DNA from: Cotesia glomerata
Taxonomy: Eukaryota > Arthropoda > Insecta > Hymenoptera > Braconidae
DNA length: 64,000 bases
Assembly (NCBI RefSeq): GCF_020080835.1
Contig: NC_058158.1
Coordinates: 20,794,430-20,858,429 of the forward strand
Direction: 5' to 3'
A program made the position numbers and the translations under genes. Numbering within the stretch: the first letter of the stretch is position 1; each line of letters begins with the position of its first letter. The notes under the pieces are model-generated. The model was not told where the DNA came from. It was given only the letters and a program-made list of their open reading frames with translations, and did not search any database. Below, one piece after another: positions 10,697 through 22,599 of this stretch.

Positions 10697-11469
10697 TCAC
10701 GAAAAATTATCACGGGTATCCAATCTTAATTGAATCGAAGTTCAGTAGCCAATTCTCAATAAATTATAGTAAATAAATAATACTTTCTTGTAATAAATAA
10801 TATTAAATAATAATAATTCAATTGTTCTTACTAATAAATTATCACGTGAAATAATTGCCAGGAATTTGCGCACTCAAAATGGACGCCGATGTTTGTTAGT
10901 GCGTAGCAAGCCTTGACCTCGGGTATACGAGCGACGCTCGACCGGTCGTGAGCCGCCGATTGGAAGAATTCTCGATATTGAGAAATTAAATTGATGTTTT
11001 ATTAATGGAGTAAATTTATTTAAGCCAAATTTAAGCCAATCTAGGATGTTAATGATTATTAACTGGCCGAATCAATAATTTTATTTCTCACCACTCCTAA
11101 ACCCAAGAGGTCTAGAACATTCCTCGGGTATAATATCCCTAAGAAGAATGTTCAAACTGCTAACGAACCAAATTAATTAAATAAATAAATATTATTGAGC
11201 AAATTATTATAAACAATTGAATTATCAAAATTTAATTAATAAATGAGAAGTAGTAAAATCGATGAGCCGGGTATACGACCCCCTTGGCTCATCAAAAATG
11301 TGAAAGTCTCAATACCTGGTTAAATTTGTGCTGAGGAAACTCTTTGTTCAAAACTGGTTTCCTTCTTGGACTTTTTGGCTGCTGATGTTGTTGAATTGAG
11401 CACTGCACTACTTCTGATTTTCCGCAACTACTCAACTGACCATGAAACCCAAAATTCCCCCCACTTAAT
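10697..11469. other. Mixed-composition block with hairpins, perhaps an LTR remnant
   Basis: No protein-coding frame. GC-richer islands at 10860-10960 and 11090-11150 resemble LTR material. It contains the hairpin group described at 10917-11293. Confidence 0.3.
10917..11293. repeat. Hairpins sharing a GGGTATA loop
   Basis: GAACATTC (11115-11122) pairs with GAATGTTC (11146-11153), and GATGAGCC (11261-11268) pairs with GGCTCATC (11286-11293). Both enclose an inner GGG/CCC stem with TATAATAT or TATACGAC as loop. A third, weaker member is CTCG-GGTATA-CGAG at 10918-10931. The outer stems are unrelated in sequence, while the inner part is conserved. Confidence 0.6.
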
Positions 11470-11953
11470 GCTAGTCGGGTCGCGAAGACCGAGACGCGCC
11501 AGTGCTGCGTCAACTACTTATTGCACGCGTGTGGTTTTACCGTCACAGGGTAAATTACCCTGTCACAGTCTCTCCTCTTTTTTCTTTGCAATATAATCAT
11601 CTACCCCGTCATTATATCTCTCAACCACTTTTTCGTCAACACCCCCCAGCATGTCGGGATTTTTTCTTTCATGCCAGACACTCATGTGCTGCGACTGTGG
11701 CCGACTTACGCGATCTAATCAGTACCTGCATTTGCATTACAGTCTCAAATAATATGGAGGTACTTCTATATGCCATTTTACCTCCATAACTATATGGGAA
11801 AACGACAGAAAACCCGACCGGTACAGAGGCTGGCAATGAAACGCACATATTCTAAGTTTATCATCAATGAAAAATATTGGAGCACGCCGGAATCGAACCC
11901 TGGTCCCACTCGTTCAAAAGGAAGGTACCGAGCCGATTAGGCTATTGCTAATT
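11470..11953 (-). mobile_element. tRNA-derived SINE
   Basis: Read on the minus strand, a pol III box A (TAGCCTAATCGG, 11944-11933) and box B (GGTTCGATTCC, 11899-11889) are 33 bases apart, the spacing of tRNA genes. The acceptor and anticodon stems do not close, so this is a SINE head and not a tRNA gene. The body downstream is GC-richer than its surroundings and includes a perfect 9-bp hairpin, ATGGAGGTA (11754-11762) with TACCTCCAT (11779-11787), and an ACAGGGTA/TACCCTGT hairpin near 11546. The 3' boundary at about 11470 is a guess from composition. Confidence 0.6.
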
Positions 11954-12899
11954 CTAAATAATAAATTATTAATTTTAAACTGTGAAAATTAATTTAAGAT
12001 CATGAATAATAAATTTTAATTAATAAAAATTAATCATATTAAATACATTATTAATTTTTTGGATGAAATTAAATTTCAGATTATAAATAATTACTTTTTA
12101 AGTGTGTAAATTGATTATTTAAGTGTGTAAATTGATAATTAGTATGTAAATAGATAATAAATTCGAGATTATAAAAATTGAAAAAAAGATTTTTTTTTTT
12201 GAAAATATTGATAAAAATCGCTAAATTGCTCAAATGGTGATTTTTGCAAAAATAAAGTATTTTAAGCTTTAAGGCACTCTGAAAAAATAGCAGTGTTTCG
12301 AATTTTTGAGGGATCTTAGAGGAGACTTTCAGGTTAAAAAATTACCGACGATATTCTTCGTTCATCCATTCTATCCAAAGTTATACCAAGTTATCCGAAT
12401 ATCCTAAAGTATACAAATTTTTGTCGTTTTTTCAGTCAAAGTTTTCAAATCAAAAAAAATTTTTCAAAAACAGTTTACAGTTTCTCATAGGGAATATCGT
12501 GTTGTATTTAAAACCCTCCTTAGATTTCCGGTAAGATCATTATTTCCAGAGTTATTGATTATCAAAGCTAAAAAAACCTTTTTTGCTTTGATTGACGATA
12601 ACTCCGCGGCGAATCATCGTACAGACTTTATGATTACGTCAAATTGAAAGATATCAAATCTTCTGGAAGGACTTCGCAAAAAAATCAGGGAAAAAAATTT
12701 TTTTTTAAGCCTGTAGACCTTTTTTTAGACGAGAAAAAATTTGAAGCAATTTTTTATCCGTAGTTCTTTTAGGATTTCTCCAGACCTGGACGTGACAAAA
12801 AATTTTTATTGTCATTTCTAAAAATAAGACACGAGTTACAGCTCGTTCAAAATGACTAAAAAATTTGGAATTTTTTTTTTATCTCTTAATTTTTGTGAC
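11954..12899. other. No gene seen
   Basis: AT-rich non-coding DNA. The part at 12190-12880 has more even composition and may be a decayed transposon, but no frame, terminal repeats or copies elsewhere in the window support this. Confidence 0.3.
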
Positions 12900-13281
12900 T
12901 TGTTTATAGCAAATCATGAATTTTTAATTTAAAAATTAATTCTAGGTTATTAAGACTTAAATTTCATTATTAAAATCAATTAAAGACTTTGAATAATCAA
13001 TTTATTATTATAAAAATTAATAGTATACTGTAAAAATTAAATTTTCATAATGAAAATCAATTCGAGATAAAAGATAATTGAATTAATATTGAAAAATTTA
13101 TTTTATATAATAAATCATCAATATTCGAATGTAAAAATTAATAATAAATATTATATCATAAGTTTTTTGGTTAAACATTAATTTTCGATAATTAATAATT
13201 AATTTTAAATTATACGTATGAATTGGATGACATTAAAATTCATTTTATGTTATGAAAATCAATTTTAAATTATGGAAATAA
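12900..13281. repeat. Degenerate AT satellite-like block
   Basis: Loose repetition of AAAATTAATTTTCATAAT-like words at spacings of about 25-40 bases. Blocks of the same character occur at 36106-36660 and 55440-55990, suggesting a dispersed, decayed satellite. Confidence 0.4.
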
Positions 13282-13708
13282 ATCCACAGATTCGGTAGAA
13301 TCTGGCGCCAAGTCCCGTTCAAATCCGTTGTAAACGGAGCGCCAGACTACCGAGTATGTTTACTGTAAGCAGAACGGTATTTTGAGGTTGCATAATTATA
13401 TTAATTTTACAGACCTTTTTTTTCTTCAAGAATACTTTATAATAATACGTTACATTTTATATTATCAATATTAACTAATTATAGTTAGTAATAAATATGA
13501 ATTATATTTAAAATTCATAAAATTCACTGGCACAAACTATAGCGACCCAGATGTTTAGATTTTAATTTTTTTCTTATGGGGAACATAACCTCCCGATGAT
13601 AGAAAAGTATGAAACAACAGTTTAAAAAAAGGTGGATACGCGACGGAAGCTTATACGCTGTGAGCACGTGTGTATATTATAAATATATATATGTCGCTGT
13701 ATAACGTG
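13282..13708 (+). mobile_element. Diverged foldback-family copy, 5' part (split by BEL insertion)
   Basis: It starts with the same ATCCACAGATTCGG terminus and compound terminal hairpin as the two full copies, and keeps recognisable words further in (CACAAACTATAGC). It diverges strongly after about 13560. It stops at 13708 where the BEL/Pao element is inserted, and resumes at 21574. Confidence 0.75.
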
Positions 13709-14719
13709 TGTTTAACCGCTAGGAAAAGGACCTAGTCACATACTTATAAGAAGAATTGCGCCTTCGGGCTTAATCGTTACAACTCGGGAATAATCGTATC
13801 ACGCTATGGCCGTCGCCCATGCGCGCCTTGGTTAGCGGTAGAGAAGCCGGCTCACGTGGCCGGCTGCAACAGTTGTGCTTGGACATTTGTACTAGTACGA
13901 CTACTCTGTGCGAATCAATTCTGATATTTCTTACTTACATCTCACTTTCATTTAAATATTAAAATTATTCATTAAATATAAATAATTATATTAGCTTCAA
14001 TTATACTTTAAATTCTCAATTCATTTAAATCAGTTTAATAGTTCAGTGAATTAACATGAATAAAATCAAGTAAATTTATTTAGTGACGCCACGCGGCCAT
14101 TACGCGCCACCGTTAACAAAGGATTGCATCAGCCACGCGGCTTTAGTCAATCCATAATTGACGCGTGATATTAACAATTAATTACATTAAATTAGTTATT
14201 GATATTTAATTACGATCTTATTTAATTTAGCTTATAAATAATTAAATTCCAACTTCAAATCATTTGACTAATTTCTACACTAAAAACATCAAACTCAATT
14301 GACTAACATTCTGTTATCAATTGAATATTATTTGCTCTCACCTTGAGACAATTGAACATTAATAGATCTCACTCTGAGATAGTTCAAAGTGATTAGATAT
14401 TACTAGCTCCCACCTTGGGACTTATCTAATTCAAATTATCGATAATTTTCTATCTAAGGCGGTTGAGCTCACCCCTATTGCGTTATTGCAACGTAATTTA
14501 TACATTCACACTTACACACACACAATTTACTTGTATAATTTCATCAAGGAGGTTTTTTCCCAGCCTAGCTGGGTTTTCCTCCTTTGGGGACAAATAAATT
14601 CTTCTAAATTGTTCCCCAAAAAATCCAAGTATTTTTATTTAATTTCCTAATCCCAACTTTATCGTATAATTTAAAACAATTACGGGAATTATCCGCATTG
14701 GATAGTTTTCGACAAAACA
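13709..14719 (+). repeat. 5' LTR of BEL/Pao element
   Basis: It begins TGTTTAACCG and ends CGACAAAACA, with TG..CA termini. It contains GC-rich hairpins (AGCCGGC/GCCGGCT near 13846; AGCC-ACGC-GGCT near 14131) and the triple hairpin array at 14317-14430. Confidence 0.95.
14317..14430 (+). repeat. Three two-tier hairpins with covarying stems in BEL LTR
   Basis: Outer stems: TCAATTG (14317-14323) with CAATTGA (14349-14355); TTGAAC (14352-14357) with GTTCAA (14382-14387); ATTAGAT (14392-14398) with ATCTAAT (14424-14430). Inner stems: TCTC/GAGA, ATCTC/GAGAT, TCCC/GGGA. Apical loops: ACCTT, ACTCT, ACCTT. Between the tiers lies an ATTA-containing segment. The sequences of both tiers change from unit to unit while pairing stays perfect. 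The same array is at 21167-21280 in the 3' LTR. Confidence 0.85.
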
Positions 14720-14721
14720 TT

Positions 14722-14739
14722 TGGTGCCTCCTGTGAGGT
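14722..14739 (+). other. Primer-binding site of BEL/Pao element
   Basis: TGGTGCCTCCTGTGAGG follows two bases after the LTR end. The leading TGG fits the CCA end of a tRNA primer. Confidence 0.75.
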
Positions 14740-15319
14740 TTGAAGTGTACACGAACCCTGATTTGCGAAGACGAGCAAGACGTTCCGAAGATCCAGTCAC
14801 TATACCACCCAGCTGCTGCCAGCATCGTTGGACTTCAATACAAATAAGATAAGTCTTTAACACTAAATCATTTATAATATTAATTAATATATTATTTAAT
14901 CATTTGATAATATATCCAACTTATTTATTTGTAATTTAATTAATTGTTTGACTTTGGCTGACTAATCGATTGTCACTTGGCAATCAATTCATCGGTCAAC
15001 TAGTGCAATTGGTTATCATTCAAATATTTATTTACGTTATTATTTTAATTATTTACGTATAACTTAATTTAATTAATTAGTCGACAATTCACAATTAATT
15101 GATCATTGTCCGGTGATTAATTGTTGTGCAACAGAATAATTAATTATCAATTCTCAAATTATTTAATATTTAATTATAATTAATTATTTAAATTGTTTCT
15201 CAAATCAATTGATTACTGTAAGTGATCTATTTATTACAGAAATAAGATAATTAATTATCAATTGATATTTATTATTGTTATTTATTATTACTATTATTAT
15301 CATATAAATTTATCGCAAA

Positions 15320-16620
15320 ATGACTAAAACAAAAATGACTTTAGAACAAACACGTGTTCTATTAACTGCTAAAATTACCGCATTGAACGATGAATTAACA
15401 GCAAAGACCACAGACATTCAGACTGCTTCTTTACGTTTTCCTAAAATCGAAAAATGTTCGATCAGTACGATGCCAGTATCGACGAATTAGAAGTGAACAA
15501 ACCTGAGGACCCAGAAATAGAACTCGCGGACGGAATTCGCAAAATTTATTACAATCTTGCAACTAAAATAAAAATTCCCAATCAAGATGTTCTCAATGCC
15601 ACTATTCAAACTGCAATTAACGCTTCGACTCTTAATCGAACACTCGAGACTCAACGACTTACTAAGCTCCCTACCACGGATTTACCAAAATTCGATGGCA
15701 ACTTTGAAAATTGGCTTTCTTTTAAAAATACATTTAAGACACTGATCGACGAACGTAAAGATTTAGATGATCTTAATAAGTTTTTATACCTTCGCGGATG
15801 TTTAACTGGTTCTGCTGCAAACAAGCTCGCGCTTTTGGATGCAAGTGCAGAAAACTATACACAGGCCTGGGACCTTTTAACAGAAACTTATCAGAAAGAG
15901 CGCGCTTTAGTTTTTAAACATTATGACGCTTTTTTAAATCTTAATTCAATATCAACCCCGACTAATGAAAATCTCACTAAATTCATAGATGATGCTCGAC
16001 AACACTTAAATGATTTAAAATCATTAAAAGCAAACCCAACTGACGCATTTATAGTAAGATTATTAGAACTTAAATTACCAACAGAAATTAGAGACAAATG
16101 GGACGAAACGTACGAAGACGATAACACTCTCCCAACGTTTGACGCATTTAGCAAATTTATAATAAAAACTGCTTTCCGACTCAGTACACGTAAACCTAAT
16201 AAACAGCGCGACTCCGATGGCTCTTTTAAAAGACGACGTAATGAATATTCGAGTAATAATTTCAAGAAACAAAAAACAGACTCACCAGTCCGAGCTTTAG
16301 TAACAACCACTTCTACTGCCTGTCCATGTTGTAAACTATCTCATCCGCTCTATAAATGTTATAAGTTTGATGCATTAACTATAGGAGAACGCATAAAATT
16401 TGTAAAATCTGCTAAACTTTGCAATAATTGTCTTCGCGAACACAAAGGAACTTGCCCTTCCAGTAGTAGATGTCAAACCTGTAAGAAATTCCATCATACC
16501 AAACTGCACATTCAACAAAAGACAGTTCAACAACCCTCTAATCCGAATACTTCAAAGAACAATGCCGTAAAATCCGAGTCACCTATTACTGTTACGACTG
16601 ATAAGGGATCTACAGCTTGA
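15320..16620 (+). pseudogene. BEL/Pao Gag (frame interrupted once)
   Basis: The likely start is the ATG at 15320 (MTKTKMTLEQTRVLL). After about 44 codons the reading must shift at the five-A run 15450-15454 to enter the long frame opened by the ATG at 15454. That frame carries the DUF1759-type Gag core (LPKFDGNFENWLSFKNTF, FLYLRGCLTGSAA) and a zinc-knuckle region: CPCC..H....C (about residue 286 of the long frame), LCNNCLREHKGTC and CQTCKKFHHTKLH. Gag packages element RNA into particles. The frame ends at TGA 16618-16620, but the same frame continues open into the protease, so this stop is either a mutation or a Gag/Pol readthrough point. Confidence 0.85.
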
Positions 16621-19600
16621 CTAGTAGTACACAACTATACGACAATTCTCAGAACACCGCGTTTCCAATTGATGATGAGCGCACTCATCCAGTTGCGTGA
16701 TTCAACGGGTGGATTCATACAAGCTCGCGCTTTACTTGACACCTGTGCAACAGCTAATTTCATTACTGAAAATTTGTCTAGCAAATTAAAATTACCAATG
16801 CAAAACTGTTCTATTCCGATCGGGGCTGTTAATGGAATGCAAACCTTTTCAAAACATGTCGTTCAAATAAGTTGTAAATCTTTAAATAATAAATTTCAAA
16901 GATCATTATCATTTTTAACTGTTAACGAAATTGCAGAGCTGAGTCCAAATGAAATCTTTCCACGTAATAAAATAGACATACCTAAAAAGATAATACTTGC
17001 TGATCCGGAATTTCATATACCAAGACCCGTAGATGTCCTTATCGGTTCAGGTACCACACTTTCTCTTCTATCTGTCGGACAGATTAACTGCTCACAAAAT
17101 GATTGTGATTTAATATTACAAAAACGCAACTAGGATGGGTTGTAGCGGGAGGAGTCATTGACGACAAAAATATACTTTCTGTAACTTGTCAACTAACTGA
17201 TCTGTCGAGTCAATTAACAAAATTCTGGACTATTGAAGACATAAGTTCTAGTGATTCTCGATCTATTGAGGATTCTACATGTGAGACTTATTATCAAAAC
17301 ACTACTATTCGCGATACAGACGGTCGATATATAGTAAAACTACCCTTTCGCGCAGACGATGTCGAGTTCGGGAATTCCAAACAAAAGGCTCTAAATAGAT
17401 TTCTGTCTTTACAGAAGAGATTAAATTCAGACTCATCATTAAAATCCGAATACAATAAAGTCATGAATGAATACATCAATCTTGGCCACATGGTACACGT
17501 ACCGGATGATAGTGGACCAGGGTATTACATGCCCCATCATCCGATAATAAAAACATCCAGCACTACCACTAAGGTACGCGTTGTATTTGATGCTTCAGCT
17601 AAAACCGATAAAGGTATCTCCTTGAATGAAGTCTTACTAACAGGGCCTACTATACAAGATAATCTTTTCACCATTCTCTTACGTTTTCGCACTTTTGTCT
17701 ATGCTATGACTTCTGATATCGCTCAAATGTATCGACAAATTTGCATACATCCGGATCATCATAAATTTCAACGAATCCTTTATTATCATAATGACAAAAT
17801 TAGTACCTTTGAACTTAAACGAGTTACATTTGGGGTTTCTGCAGCTCCATTTCTAGCTATACGCACGGTAAATCAACTTGCTGATGACGAATCTCATAAT
17901 TTTCCTGTAGCTTCAAAAATATTAAAACGAGATCTTTATGTCGACAACTTATTAACCGGATCCAATTCTTTGACCGAAATTTTAAAATTGCGTGACGAAA
18001 TCATTCAACTAGTGCGAAAGGGTGGATTTGAACTCAGACAATGGGCTTCGAATCACCGACACGCACTGGATAATTTCGATCAAAGAACCTTAGATTTAGA
18101 TTGTGCTATTAATGATGATCCTATCTCTAAAACTTTGGGCATAGCATGGAATTCTCTAACTGACGAATTTATCTATACAGTCAAATCAAACGATTCATCA
18201 CGAAAAATAACTAAACGAACCATTTTATCTGACATTGCAAAAATTTTCGATCCTATCGGAATTCTCGGTCCTATTGTATTAGCGGCAAAAACCATCATTC
18301 AAGAATGTTGGAAATTAAAGGTCCATTGGGATGAAACGGTCCCACAAGAGTTGCATTTGCGCTGGTGTAAATTTGCTGAACAATTACCCCTAATCAAAGA
18401 CTTTTCGGTTGAACGAAATATTTTAATTCCTGATCCGACTGACATACAACTGCATGGATTTTGTGATGCTAGTAGAGTAGGCTATGGTGCTTGCATTTAT
18501 ATAAGATCAGTGAATAAACATGGAGACGTGATCGTGAAATTAGTTTGTTCCAAATCTCGAGTTGCTCCCATTAAAGATGTTACAATTCCAAAATTAGAAT
18601 TATGTGGAGCATTATTACTTGCTAAATTATATAAGGACACAATTCCTTCATTTAACTTTGACATATCTAAAGTCACATTTTGGTCTGATTCAACTATTGT
18701 ACTTCAATGGCTCAAACGATCTCCCAGCACTCTCAAGGTCTTTGAAGCGAATCGCGTTACACAAATTCAAACCCTTTGCAGTAAAATCGAATGGCGACAT
18801 GTCAGAACCAAGGATAACCCGGCAGATTGCTTATCTAGAGGTCAACTTCCTTCTGAATTTCTAAATAACAAAATGTGGTTGATAGGTCCTACGTGGCTAT
18901 CACAGGATCCTCTCAATTGGCCTAACTTAAAGCCGGCAGTTCTTTCTGAACTTCCTGGTGTTCGAAAAATTACTTGTTTACTAGCTTCCACTGACAATTT
19001 ATTTAAACGGTTTTCATCATATTCTAAACTTATAAATTCTTTTTCCTATTGTTTGCGAATGTTAAAAGATAATCCATTCAAACACAAACCTTTAAACGTA
19101 GAAGAAAAATTATTAACTGAAATTAAAATCTTAACTCTGATTCAAAACGAACAATATTATGATGAAATCAAACAAATTAAAGAAACCGGAGAGACTAAAA
19201 ATCTACGATTACGATGCCTTAATCCATTTATTGATTCAAACGGATTATTGAGAGTGGGAGGCCGTTTGAAACATGCTCCTATATCCTTTTCGAAAAAACA
19301 TCCTATTTTATTACCTTCACGTCATTATGTTACGGATCTAATTATTAGAGAAACTCATGAAAGTTTGTATCATTCGGGTATACAAAGTACACTTTCAAAT
19401 CTTAGACATAAGTTTTGGCTGCTAGATGGCAAAAATCAAGTACGTAAAATCATTAGACATTGCGTTAAATGCATTAGATATCAACCAATTCTCTTACAAA
19501 GTAAAATGGCCGATTTGCCTAGTTCTAGAGTCTCGGAATCTCCGCCTTTTTCTCACGTAGGAATTGATTATTTTGGACCTCTCTTTATCAAGGAACGTAA

Positions 19601-20465
19601 ATTTCGAAACAGAACTAAAGTCAAGGTCTATGGATGTGTTTTTGTTTGCATGGCTACTAAGGCTGTACATTTAGAAATCGTAAGTGATTTAACTACCGAG
19701 GGTTTCTTAGGAGCTTTCGGACGTTTTATTGGTAGAAGAGGGGTTCCATCTCATGTATATTCTGATAATGGTACCAATTTTGTGGGTGCAAATAATCAAT
19801 TAATAGAACTTTACCAACTATTCAACTCTAAGTCCCATCAGGACATTGTTAACAACTATGCCATAAAGAGAAACATTGTCTGGAAATTCAATCCACCTTT
19901 ATCTCCTCATTTCGGGGGTATCTGGGAGGCGGCAGTCAAGTCATTTAAACACCATTTTAAACGAGTAGTGAAAGAACAACTTTTAACGTTTGAAGAATTA
20001 AATTCTCTGGCTATACAAATTGAATCTATATTAAATTCTCGTCCTCTATGTTCATTGTCAAGTGATCCTAATGATCCTATTGCTTTAACTCCTGCACACA
20101 TTTTAATAGGTCGTCCTCTCACTATGCTACCTGAAAATGATTTTTCTGACGTTCCAGATAATAGACTAAGCTCATGGCAATTCACTGTCAAGGCGCGACA
20201 AGATTTCTGGAAACGCTGGTATTTGGAATACCTTCATGAGTTGCAGACCAGGCAAAAATGGGACTCCAATCGAGGGGATATTAAGGTCAATCAAATTGTC
20301 TTACTGATGGACAAAAACCAACCCTGTATGCGGTGGCAGCTGGGAGTAGTGATCGAGACTCATCCAGGAGAGGATAACATAACACGAGTGGCTTCAATTC
20401 GAACAGCTCAAGGCATATATAAACGGAATATTACTCTGTTATGTCCATTACCAATCAATTCTTAA
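16621..20465 (+). pseudogene. BEL/Pao Pol: protease, RT, RNase H, integrase (one frame break)
   Basis: The protease motif is ALLDTCATANFI (16729 onward). A one-base deficit at the A-run 17120-17124 breaks the frame. From 17125 to 20465 a single frame runs to the end. RT: TSDIAQMYRQI and LYVDNLLTG, where the usual YVDD reads YVDN. RNase H: HGFCDASRVGYG, IPKLELCGA, FWSDSTIVLQW, DNPADCLSRG. Integrase: zinc-binding HESLYHSG plus HCVKC; catalytic GIDYFGPL, YSDNGTNFVG and Glu in HFGGIWEAAVKSF. The C-terminal DUF5641-like tail ends LCPLPINS. It would make and integrate element cDNA. Apart from the break and the YVDN change, all domains look intact. Confidence 0.9.
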
Positions 20466-20544
20466 AATCTGTAAATTCAAAATATTGTAATCATGTAATA
20501 TCACTGATTGTAAACACTATTCATAATATCTTGCTCAACCTTCG

Positions 20545-20558
20545 CAACGGGGGGAGTA
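20545..20558 (+). other. Polypurine tract of BEL/Pao element
   Basis: AACGGGGGGAGTA lies directly before the 3' LTR (TGTTTAACCG) and would prime plus-strand DNA synthesis. Confidence 0.8.
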
Positions 20559-21568
20559 TGTTTAACCGCTAGGAAAAGGACCTAGTCACATACTTATAAG
20601 AAGAATTGCGCCTTCGGGCTTAATCGTTACAACTCGGGAATAATCGTATCACGCTATGGCCGTCGCCCATGCGCGCCTTGGTTAGCGGTAGAGAAGCCGG
20701 CTCACGTGGCCGGCTGCAACAGTTGTGCTTGGACATTTGTACTAGTACGACTACTCTGTGCGAATCAATTCTGATATTTCTTACTTACATCTCACTTTCA
20801 TTTAAATATTAAAATTATTCATTAAATATAAATAATTATATTAGCTTCAATTATACTTTAAATTCTCAATTCATTTAAATCAGTTTAATAGTTCAGTGAA
20901 TTAACATAAATAAAATCAAGTAAATTTATTTAGTGACGCCACGCGGCCATTACGCGCCACCGTTAACAAAGGATTGCATCAGCCACGCGGCTTTAGTCAA
21001 TCCATAATTGACGCGTGATATTAACAATTAATTACATTAAATTAGTTATTGATATTTAATTACGATCTTATTTAATTTAGCTTATAAATAATTAAATTCC
21101 AACTTCAAATCATTTGACTAATTTCTACACTAAAAACATCAAACTCAATTGACTAACATTCTGTTATCAATTGAATATTATTTGCTCTCACCTTGAGACA
21201 ATTGAACATTAATAGATCTCACTCTGAGATAGTTCAAAGTGATTAGATATTACTAGCTCCCACCTTGGGACTTATCTAATTCAAATTATCGATAATTTTC
21301 TATCTAAGGCGGTTGAGCTCACCCCTATTGCGTTATTGCAACGTAATTTATACATTCACACTTACACACACACAATTTACTTGTATAATTTCATCAAGGA
21401 GGTTTTTTCCCAGCCTAGCTGGGTTTTCCTCCTTTGGGGACAAATAAATTCTTCTAAATTGTTCCCCAAAAAATCCAAGTATTTTTATTTAATTTCCTAA
21501 TCCCAACTTATCGTATAATTTAAAACAATTACGGGAATTATCCGCATTGGATAGTTTTCGACAAAACA
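20559..21568 (+). repeat. 3' LTR of BEL/Pao element
   Basis: Identical to the 5' LTR except for one A/G difference and one missing T. It carries the same triple hairpin array (21167-21280). Confidence 0.95.
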
Positions 21569-21573
21569 ACGTG

Positions 21574-21760
21574 TTATAGGTGTGGTGCTGTAAGAGCTTA
21601 ATGCATCTAACGCGAACGCACCCAACGATATTTTACATCCTGCATTTACACATGCCGGGGTGCGTTGGAATTATTTTTACGTAAAGTATAGCTTAATGGA
21701 AATAGTTTTCCATGAAAAGAAAAATGCAGCTAACGTAATATTAAAGTTGGTACTGTAGAA
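21574..21760 (+). mobile_element. Diverged foldback-family copy, 3' part
   Basis: It resumes after the BEL target duplication with words also present in the full copies: GGGTGCGTTGGAATTATT, TTTTACGTAAAGTATAGCTT, ATGCAGCTAACG, TTAAAGTTGGTAC. It stops at the point where the full copies enter the long palindrome. The palindrome is absent here. Confidence 0.7.
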
Positions 21761-22599
21761 TAGATGAAGTAAACTCAAATCTTAGAGACTCTCACGAATG
21801 TTAATGAACTAAAGTATCTTGTCTGCAATTATTTTGTTATTTATTTACTTTTAATTTCCAACAAAACAGTATTGAAATTAAATTATCAATTTTTTGAGTT
21901 ACAAAAATTATCAAGTTTTTTTCTACGATTATATGAAATATAAAGATTTTGATTGATAATTTAGTTTATTAATCTTAACCAAAGAGTATATGCGGCTTAT
22001 TTATAGTAAATTTTATTAATGCAACTAGATATTGTACGAAAAATTAAGATTAATTTATTAATATTACAATTTTAGGAACTAAATGATATTATAATTATTA
22101 TTATTATAATTATAATTATAATTATTATTATAATTATTATTGTAAATTTATTTATCATTAATTATTTATTTATACCGGATCTGGGTGTTGAAAGAAGGTG
22201 GGCACTCATTCGTGGTTTTATTATTTATTCAGTAAAATATCACAGATAACTTTATGAACACATTTGATTCTTAATAACTAGTGTGTATTAACTTTGTGAT
22301 TTATGGTAAATATTTAATTAAATATTATGAAATTATTATTAATAAGGTATATGAAAATACTGTAATTAAAATACAATAACGAGTTATTAATATGTTGGCA
22401 CCATGCACAAATATCAATTTGAAATTTAATAAGAGCGTTGAATTGATTAATTTTAACAATATTCTAATTATGAGCTCAGAGTAACTTAAGTACATCAATT
22501 TGTTATATTATTATTTTATCACAGTCAATAAATATTAATGACGCGACAATAATTATTACGAGCGATGATACGAGCGATGAGCACGAGTGAAAGTAAGAT
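21761..22599. other. No gene seen; AT microsatellite inside
   Basis: AT-rich DNA with an impure ATT/AAT microsatellite at 22085-22150. No open frame of note. Confidence 0.35.

Larger units (their letters stand above)
13709..21568 (+). mobile_element. Young BEL/Pao LTR retrotransposon
   Basis: Complete 7,860-bp element with LTRs of 1,011 and 1,010 bp, primer-binding site, gag, pol and polypurine tract. The target site ACGTG is duplicated at 13704-13708 and 21569-21573, the 5-bp length usual for BEL/Pao. The LTRs differ by one substitution (14056/20906) and one base in a T-run (14660 region), so insertion was very recent. The leader between the primer-binding site and the gag ATG (14740-15319) is AT-rich and without genes. 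No env-like frame follows pol. Its coding part carries two one-base A-run frame breaks and one in-frame TGA, surprising for so young a copy. Confidence 0.95.

Noticed and set aside
11879..11953. A tRNA gene
   Set aside because: Boxes A and B are good, but acceptor and anticodon stems do not pair, so it is a SINE head.
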